NCBI RefSeq assembly: GCF_039536325.1
Contig: NZ_BAAAYO010000008.1
Coordinates: 310,001 to 374,000 of the forward strand
Direction: 5' to 3'
Length of the DNA: 64,000 nucleotides
From: Paenibacillus_AB hodogayensis
Lineage (GTDB): Bacteria > Bacillota > Bacilli > Paenibacillales > NBRC-103111
Part shown: one piece after another, positions 59,205-64,000 of the stretch
How positions within the stretch are numbered: position 1 is the first letter of the stretch
Layout: each line of letters starts with the position of its first letter
The notes under the pieces: generated by a model
What the model was told of the DNA's origin: nothing
Seen by the model: only the letters and a program-made list of their open reading frames with translations
Databases searched by the model: none
Position numbers and translations under genes: made by a program

Positions 59205-60215
59205 CTACTTTCCGACCGCCTCGATCGCTCTTTGCGCGAATGTATTGTCGACCAGCTTCTTGTAATCGGCCCGCTGGCTCAGCTCGCCCGCCGTCTGCAT
59301 GACGTCCTGCAAGTTGTTCCATTCCTTCTCGTCCACGATCGGATCGGAGGCGAACGATTGCTGCTCCTTGTACCGTTTCACGACCGCTTTTACGATTTCT
59401 TTGTCCGTGTCGGCGAAGAACGGAGTAAGCGCGTCGGTTATTTCGTCCACCGGCTTCGCGGCCACCCAGCGCTGCGCTTTGTAGACCGCGTTCGTAAACT
59501 TCTGGATCGTTTTCGGATTGCGCTCGATAAAGCTCTTTTTGGACATGAACACGGTGTACGGCAGCTGTCCGCTCTCTACGCCGAAGGAAGCGACGACGAA
59601 CCCTTTGCCTTCCTTCTCGATCAAGGTCGCCTGCGGCTCGAACATTTGCACGTAGTCGCCGGTGCCCGAGGAGAAAGCGGCCGGGATGTTGGCAAAATCG
59701 ACGTTCTGGATCAGCTTCAAATCTTTTTGCGGATCGATCCCCTTCTTCTTCAGCGTAAATTCGCCCGCCATCTGCGGCATGCCGCCCTTGCGCTGACCGA
59801 GGAAGGTACTGCCCTTCAGCATCGACCAGTCGAACTTGTCGAGTTTTTTGCGCGATACGAGAAACGTCCCGTCCGACTGGGTCACCTGAGCGAAGTTGAT
59901 CACCGGATCGTCCGAGCCTTGCTGGTTGACGTAAATCGACGTTTCCGAGCCGACCAGCGCGACGTCGATCGCTCCGGACAGCAGCGCGGTCATCGTCTTG
60001 TCGCCGCCCGCCGTCGTCGAAAGCTCGACCGTAAGCCCCTCCTCCTTGAAAAAGCCTTGACTGATCGCCACGTACTGGGGAGCGTAAAAGATCGACCGGG
60101 TCACTTCCCCGATCCGGATCTTGGTCTGGTCCGTGGCGGAGCCTGTGCATGCGGCTAACACGACCGGAACGGCGGCGACGATTGCGAGCAGCAGCGTCTT
60201 CATCGTTTTTCCCAT
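59205..60215 (-). CDS. ABC importer substrate-binding lipoprotein (NitT/TauT/ThiY-like)
   Basis: 336-residue binding lipoprotein. Lipobox LAAC with lipidated Cys at 23. Mature start RIGEVTRSIFYAPQYVAISQ, then FFKEEGLTVELSTTAGGDKT, the typical opening of SsuA/TauA/ThiY proteins. First gene of a three-gene importer operon. The 180-bp leader contains no riboswitch I recognise, so a thiamine-type role is not supported over sulfonate or nitrate uptake. GGGAGGAACC precedes the ATG. Confidence 0.9.
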   Translation of the reverse strand: MGKTMKTLLLAIVAAVPVVLAACTGSATDQTKIRIGEVTRSIFYAPQYVAISQGFFKEEGLTVELSTTAGGDKTMTALLSGAIDVALVGSETSIYVNQQGSDDPVINFAQVTQSDGTFLVSRKKLDKFDWSMLKGSTFLGQRKGGMPQMAGEFTLKKKGIDPQKDLKLIQNVDFANIPAAFSSGTGDYVQMFEPQATLIEKEGKGFVVASFGVESGQLPYTVFMSKKSFIERNPKTIQKFTNAVYKAQRWVAAKPVDEITDALTPFFADTDKEIVKAVVKRYKEQQSFASDPIVDEKEWNNLQDVMQTAGELSQRADYKKLVDNTFAQRAIEAVGK

Positions 60216-60350
60216 GAAGCGGTTCCTCCCTTGTTCTCTTTGCCATCATCATATGCAGGAGCCCAGTTCGGGGTGAGAAGCCGGAACCCGTGAGAAAAGA
60301 AGCCGTGCTGCTCCTTGATCACGTGCGAGCGGAAAGCGGCGGGACAACGC

Positions 60351-60380
60351 AAAAAAGCAGAGAGGGCGGGCTCTCTGCTT
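60351..60380 (-). terminator. terminator of the M32 carboxypeptidase gene
   Basis: AAGCAGAGAG (60355-60364) and CTCTCTGCTT (60371-60380) form a perfect 10-bp stem; on the minus strand TTTTTT follows. It is 15 bp after the stop. Confidence 0.85.
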
Positions 60381-60394
60381 CCTTGCTTATGCGA

Positions 60395-61912
60395 TTACAA
60401 GCCGTACAGCTCGCCGTATTTGCCTTTCAGGTAATCGATCAAATAATCGGGATCGAGCGGCTCCCCGGTCACGCTCGTCACGATATCGTGAGGCGTGCGC
60501 AGCTTGCCGTAACGGTAAATGCGCTCGACGAGCCATTCCTTCACCGCCGCGAACTTGCCTTCCGCCGTCAAAGCGTCCAGCGCGCCGAGCTCCTGCTCCA
60601 GCGTGCGGCGGATTTGCGCCGAATACATATTGCCGAGCGAGTAGGACGGGAAGTAACCGAAGGCGCCGCCGGCCCAATGTACGTCCTGCAGCACGCCTTC
60701 TCCGTCGTGGCTTGGAACGACGCCCAAATACTCCTCGTACTTGGCGTTCCAGTAGGCGGGCAGATCGGCGACCTGGAGAGAGCCGTCGAACAGCGCTTTC
60801 TCGATTTCGTAGCGGATCATAATATGTAAGTTGTACGTCAGCTCATCGGCCTCGATGCGAATCAACGAAGGCTCCACCCGGTTGATCGCCGCGTAAAAAT
60901 CGTCGACGCTTACGTCCCGGAACCGGTCCGGATACAGCTCCTGCAGCTTCGGATAGTAGCGGTGCCAGAAAGTGCGGCTCCGGCCGATCATATTTTCCCA
61001 GAAGCGCGACTGCGACTCGTGAATGCCCATCGACGTTCCCGTGCAGAGCGGCGTGCCGATCAGTTCGGGGGAGATGTTCTGTTCATAGAGCGCGTGGCCG
61101 CATTCGTGGATCGTGCCGAACAAGGCGCTGGTCACATCGTCCGCCAAATACCGCGTCGTGATCCGCACGTCGCCCGGGTTCAGCCCGGTAGCGAACGGGT
61201 GAACGCTCTCGTCGAGCCGGCCCGCTTCGAAATCGTAGCCGAGTTCCTTCAATATATAGAGGCTGAACTTCTTCTGCGCGGCAATGTCGAACGTCTGCTT
61301 CAGGAACGACGTATCCGGCTGGCGCGAAGACTGCCGGATCGCGGCGACTAGCGGTACCAGCTTCTCCCGCACGTCGGCGAACAGCCGGTCCAGCTTCTCG
61401 ACCGTCATGCCCGGCTCGTACATATCGAGCAGCGTGTTGTACCGGTGTCCTTCGTAGCCCCACAGCTCGACGAATTCGAGGTTGGCCGCGACGATCTTCT
61501 CCAGATACGGCTGGAACATGGCGAAATCCGCCTTCTCCTTCGCTTCTTCCCATATGGATTCGGCCTGGGACGTCAGGACGACATAAGCCTGGTATTTATC
61601 CGGCGGAATTTTTTTGCTGCGGTCGTATTCTTTTTTGCACTCATCCACCAGCTTGCGGTTCACCTCATCGAGCTGGCCGAAGACGGAGGGTTCCGACAGT
61701 TCCTCTACATAACGGCCCATCTCCTCGGAAATGGACAGCCTGAACATCTCCGCAGACAGTTCTCCGATCACCTCGGAGCGCGCTTCCACGCCTTTCCGCG
61801 GCGCGCCGGTGCGCAAATCCCAATACATCACATCCAGCGCTTCCCCGTAGCTTTTCATTTTCTTGACATAGCTCCGAAAAGACTGCACTTTCGCGTCCAG
61901 CAATTCGCTCAT
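60395..61912 (-). CDS. carboxypeptidase M32 (Taq-type metallocarboxypeptidase)
   Basis: 505-residue cytosolic zinc carboxypeptidase, the usual length for the family. The HExxH motif is in FGTIHECGHALYEQNI; the following MGIHESQSRFWENMIGRS gives the third ligand Glu, and the family motif DVRITTRYLADDVTSALF precedes it. The ATG at 61912 has GGGAGGA upstream; the longer frame to 62005 has no site. It releases C-terminal residues from peptides. Single gene with its own terminator. Confidence 0.94.
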   Translation of the reverse strand: MSELLDAKVQSFRSYVKKMKSYGEALDVMYWDLRTGAPRKGVEARSEVIGELSAEMFRLSISEEMGRYVEELSEPSVFGQLDEVNRKLVDECKKEYDRSKKIPPDKYQAYVVLTSQAESIWEEAKEKADFAMFQPYLEKIVAANLEFVELWGYEGHRYNTLLDMYEPGMTVEKLDRLFADVREKLVPLVAAIRQSSRQPDTSFLKQTFDIAAQKKFSLYILKELGYDFEAGRLDESVHPFATGLNPGDVRITTRYLADDVTSALFGTIHECGHALYEQNISPELIGTPLCTGTSMGIHESQSRFWENMIGRSRTFWHRYYPKLQELYPDRFRDVSVDDFYAAINRVEPSLIRIEADELTYNLHIMIRYEIEKALFDGSLQVADLPAYWNAKYEEYLGVVPSHDGEGVLQDVHWAGGAFGYFPSYSLGNMYSAQIRRTLEQELGALDALTAEGKFAAVKEWLVERIYRYGKLRTPHDIVTSVTGEPLDPDYLIDYLKGKYGELYGL

Positions 61913-62040
61913 CCTCGACTCGTCCTCCCTTATATGCGAAACGGATGGTATCATCATACTTGGAAATGAAAGGCGAATCAACAAGGGCGGCAAAGTGTGG
62001 TACAATCAAAGTCACACGACGGAATCCGGGAGGTTGACCC

Positions 62041-62406
62041 ATGTATATCGAATTTACCGACTCGGCGGCCGAATGGATTCGCAGCCGCTTCTTCACGGCC
62101 AACGCCTCCGGAGCGATCCGGCTCGCCTACGATACCGAAGGCTGCGGCTGCGCGGTCAACGGCGTAGCGGCGCTGTGGCTCGTCGCCAGCCCGGTCGAGG
62201 ACGACCAGTTGGCCAGAACCAACTGGTTCACTGTGTTTTACGACCCGCGCCAGCAGCTGTTTTTCGAGGACAAGCTGGTCGTCGACCGCAAAGCCGACCA
62301 GCAGGCGCTGGTGCTGAAAAGCAGCCAGCAGACGTATAATGCTTCGATGCGCGTCATCGATTACCGGGAATCGGGGCCGGCCTGCGAGGCGAAGACGCCC
62401 GGCTGA
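62041..62406 (+). CDS. HesB/IscA-like iron-sulfur biosynthesis family protein (YqkB-like)
   Basis: 121-residue protein of the HesB-like domain family. Start MYIEFTDSAAEWIRSRF; Cys residues occur at EGCGCAVNG and GPACEAK, so only part of the IscA three-Cys pattern is present. This fits the YqkB-type branch in Bacillales. GGGAGGTTGACCC precedes the ATG. A strong bidirectional terminator follows at once. Confidence 0.85.
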   Translation: MYIEFTDSAAEWIRSRFFTANASGAIRLAYDTEGCGCAVNGVAALWLVASPVEDDQLARTNWFTVFYDPRQQLFFEDKLVVDRKADQQALVLKSSQQTYNASMRVIDYRESGPACEAKTPG

Positions 62407-62410
62407 GAAC

Positions 62411-62454
62411 AAAAAAAGCTTTTCCGGTGCATGGACGCCGGAAAAGCTTTTTTT
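62411..62454. terminator. perfect 17-bp bidirectional terminator
   Basis: AAAAAAAGCTTTTCCGG (62411-62427) and CCGGAAAAGCTTTTTTT (62438-62454) are exact inverted copies with T runs on both sides, between converging genes ending at 62406 and 62499. Confidence 0.92.
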
Positions 62455-62498
62455 GTCTTGCGGGGCTTTCGATGCTGCGCGTGGTGCGGCTGCTGCGG

Positions 62499-63062
62499 TT
62501 AGTCCCGGTAGCCTTCATCCACGACGTCGAGCTTGCCCGTCTTCGGATCGATGACCAGGCCATGAATCGGGATGCTGGGCACAAGCGGATGGTGGCGAAT
62601 CAGATTGACGCTGCTCCGGATGCTTTCGGTGACGTCGTTGAACCCGCGCAGCCAATGCTCGATATTGAGCCCGGAGTTTTGCAAAATTTGCAGCGTATCC
62701 TCGGGAATGCCGCGCTCCAGAAATTTGGCCTTCATGTGCTGCGGATTGATATGGTTCATGCCGCAGTCGTGGTGGCCAATGACGAGCACTTCCTCCGCTC
62801 CAAGCTCGTAGATCGCCACGATAATGCTGCGCATAATGCCGCCGAACGCCGTGGAGACGACCCCGCCCGCCGATTTGATCATTTTCACGTCGCCGTTCTT
62901 GATGTTCATGCTGGCCGGCAGAAGCTCGATCAGGCGCGTATCCATACACGTCAGTATGACGAACTTCTTATCCGGAAATTTCGAGGTCAAGTAAGGCTCG
63001 TATTTTTGCTGCTCTACAAAGGTGCGGTTAAATCCGATGATTTCGTCCAATAGTCTGGTCAT
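62499..63062 (-). CDS. beta-class carbonic anhydrase
   Basis: 187-residue carbonic anhydrase that interconverts CO2 and bicarbonate. Zinc ligands Cys39, His97 and Cys100 sit in ILTCMDTRL and GHHDCGMNH; Asp41 and Arg43 form the catalytic dyad. GGGGAATGAG precedes the ATG at 63062. It is 4 bp after the HD-domain gene on the same strand, so the two are probably cotranscribed. Confidence 0.95.
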   Translation of the reverse strand: MTRLLDEIIGFNRTFVEQQKYEPYLTSKFPDKKFVILTCMDTRLIELLPASMNIKNGDVKMIKSAGGVVSTAFGGIMRSIIVAIYELGAEEVLVIGHHDCGMNHINPQHMKAKFLERGIPEDTLQILQNSGLNIEHWLRGFNDVTESIRSSVNLIRHHPLVPSIPIHGLVIDPKTGKLDVVDEGYRD

Positions 63063-63066
63063 GATC

Positions 63067-63666
63067 TCATTCCCCTTTTTCGTTGAAAAATCCTTGCTTG
63101 ACCGCCTGTTCGATCAGCCGCTCGACGTACCGCCACAGCTCGGTCGATCCTTCGGCGATCTGCGCGTTGCGCGCCAGCACACGGTCGCTCGTAATGCCGT
63201 GCTCCCGCCACGATTGGCCCTTGTTCTCGTAGTTGAACAGCACCGGCTGCAGCCGGTCGATGGCTGCCGCGAACTTTGCTTCATCCGTCTGCCGCTCCTC
63301 GAACTGCTCCCACAAACGGTGGAATTCGTCGCCTTGATCGTCCGGCAGCATGCCGAACAGCCGGATGGCCGCCGCCTGCTCGCGCTCGTATTTGTCCTCG
63401 AGCCCTTTGTCGTCGTAGGCAAACGTATCGCCGGCATCGATCTCCACGAGATCGTGAATCAGCAGCATCTTCAGCACCGTCAGCATATCGAGCTGTGCCG
63501 ACTCGGCGTGCTCGGCCAGCAGTACCGCCATAATCGTCAGATGCCACGTATGCTCGGCGTCGTTCTCGAACCGCTCGCTGCCAATCAATCGGCTCTGGCG
63601 GAAAATGTGCTTGAGCTTATCGATCTCCAAAATGAATGCGATTTGTCTTTCCAGCCGCGATTGCAT
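63067..63666 (-). CDS. HD-domain hydrolase (YfbR-like)
   Basis: 199-residue HD-domain metal-dependent phosphohydrolase. Metal ligands: His in NDAEHTWHLTIMAVLLAEHA, the HD pair in LLIHDLVEIDAGDTFAYDD, and a distal Asp in LQPVLFNYEN. The family includes 5'-nucleotidases such as YfbR. GGGGGTGAG precedes the ATG at 63666. It lies just upstream of the carbonic anhydrase gene and 35 bp after the partial gene at the window end. Confidence 0.9.
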   Translation of the reverse strand: MQSRLERQIAFILEIDKLKHIFRQSRLIGSERFENDAEHTWHLTIMAVLLAEHAESAQLDMLTVLKMLLIHDLVEIDAGDTFAYDDKGLEDKYEREQAAAIRLFGMLPDDQGDEFHRLWEQFEERQTDEAKFAAAIDRLQPVLFNYENKGQSWREHGITSDRVLARNAQIAEGSTELWRYVERLIEQAVKQGFFNEKGE

Positions 63667-63701
63667 CGGCCGCTCACCCCCTGCTTCGCTGTTTTGTCCC
63701 G

Positions 63702-64000
63702 TTAAGGCCGCTCGGGTTCGGCCGCCGCCCCATGACCTGCCCCGAGACGTTCCCGCCTTCTCTCCGCCTCGATACTACGCGCCTCGATGACGTCCGATCG
63801 GTCGCGCAGCGTATGCTTATGCCAAAGAAACCCGTCTGCGGGATCGCTCGGAGCGAGCCAGCGCCAGCCCCGTTCCCCGCACCGGCTTGTGCACGCGGCG
63901 ACTAGCGCTTCATCCGCAAGCGGCAGGTTCATATCGGCGAAAGGCGCCGCCTCGTCCTCCGCCAACGAAGCGATCCGCCGTTCCATCTCCAAACGGAGCT
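63702..64000 (-). CDS. partial hypothetical protein, cut by the window end
   Basis: The C-terminal 98 or so codons of a minus-strand gene whose start lies beyond position 64000: the frame is open to the window edge (LRLEMERRIASLAEDEAAPF) and ends at TAA 63702-63704. Charged, with Trp/Cys segments such as CGERGWRWLAPSDPADGFLW. No family recognised. Its end is 35 bp before the HD-domain gene, so it may share that transcript. Confidence 0.6.
   Translation of the reverse strand, partial: LRLEMERRIASLAEDEAAPFADMNLPLADEALVAACTSRCGERGWRWLAPSDPADGFLWHKHTLRDRSDVIEARSIEAERRRERLGAGHGAAAEPERP

Noticed and set aside
60216..60300. Possible TPP riboswitch before the ThiY-like importer (GGGGTGAGAAG...CGTGAGA words)
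   Set aside because: The words lie on the opposite strand to the operon, and the CTGAGA/ACCC/CTGATC core is missing.

Overview
The window reads as chromosomal DNA of a spore-forming Firmicute of the Paenibacillaceae (Paenibacillus or Cohnella type). Support comes from a CotE spore coat gene, YesM/YesN-type sensor pairs, lipobox-bearing solute-binding proteins of the family expanded in Paenibacillus, strong GGAGG ribosome-binding sites, GTG/TTG starts and moderately high GC. I see no rRNA, tRNA, insertion sequence, prophage or CRISPR array. Nearly all calls come from motif recognition by eye; no database search was run.

Left part (1-29,300) is accessory metabolism and regulation. It opens with a solute-binding lipoprotein behind two cre-like sites and a convergent 1,460-residue secreted protein. 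A zone of gene decay follows: an AraC regulator that has lost its middle, and a MocR regulator with an in-frame amber codon next to its EamA-type exporter. From 9,900 to 25,200 there are two copies of a divergent AraC / solute-binding-protein module. The first copy sits between two paralogous amidohydrolases, one coupled to a Rieske ferredoxin; directly behind its binding-protein gene lies a ten-codon scrap of a second Rieske gene. ADP-ribosylglycohydrolase, an OmpR/VanS-type two-component system, a methyltransferase, sugar epimerase, histidine phosphatase, HAD, GNAT and Nudix genes fill the rest.

Middle part (29,400-41,450, all minus strand) carries a YesN/YesM pair, a heterodimeric ABC exporter with one degenerate ATP site, another solute-binding lipoprotein without permeases, a cytosolic BNR/sialidase-like protein, and its paralog fused to a C-terminal AraC DNA-binding domain. 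That fusion is the most unusual gene here: it looks like a one-component regulator using a glycosidase-like propeller as its sensor.

Right part (41,700-64,000) is mostly conserved core: mutS, an S41 protease, mutL, a methyltransferase and miaA joined by overlapping stop/start codons, then hfq and a class A penicillin-binding protein with a 250-residue Gly/Asn/Thr/Ser tail. Upstream of mutS lie a putative amidoligase and cotE. Beyond them are a glycine-zipper protein, an aromatic acid exporter-like protein, a NitT/TauT-type ABC importer, carboxypeptidase M32, an IscA/HesB-like protein, beta-carbonic anhydrase, an HD hydrolase and a gene cut by the window edge.
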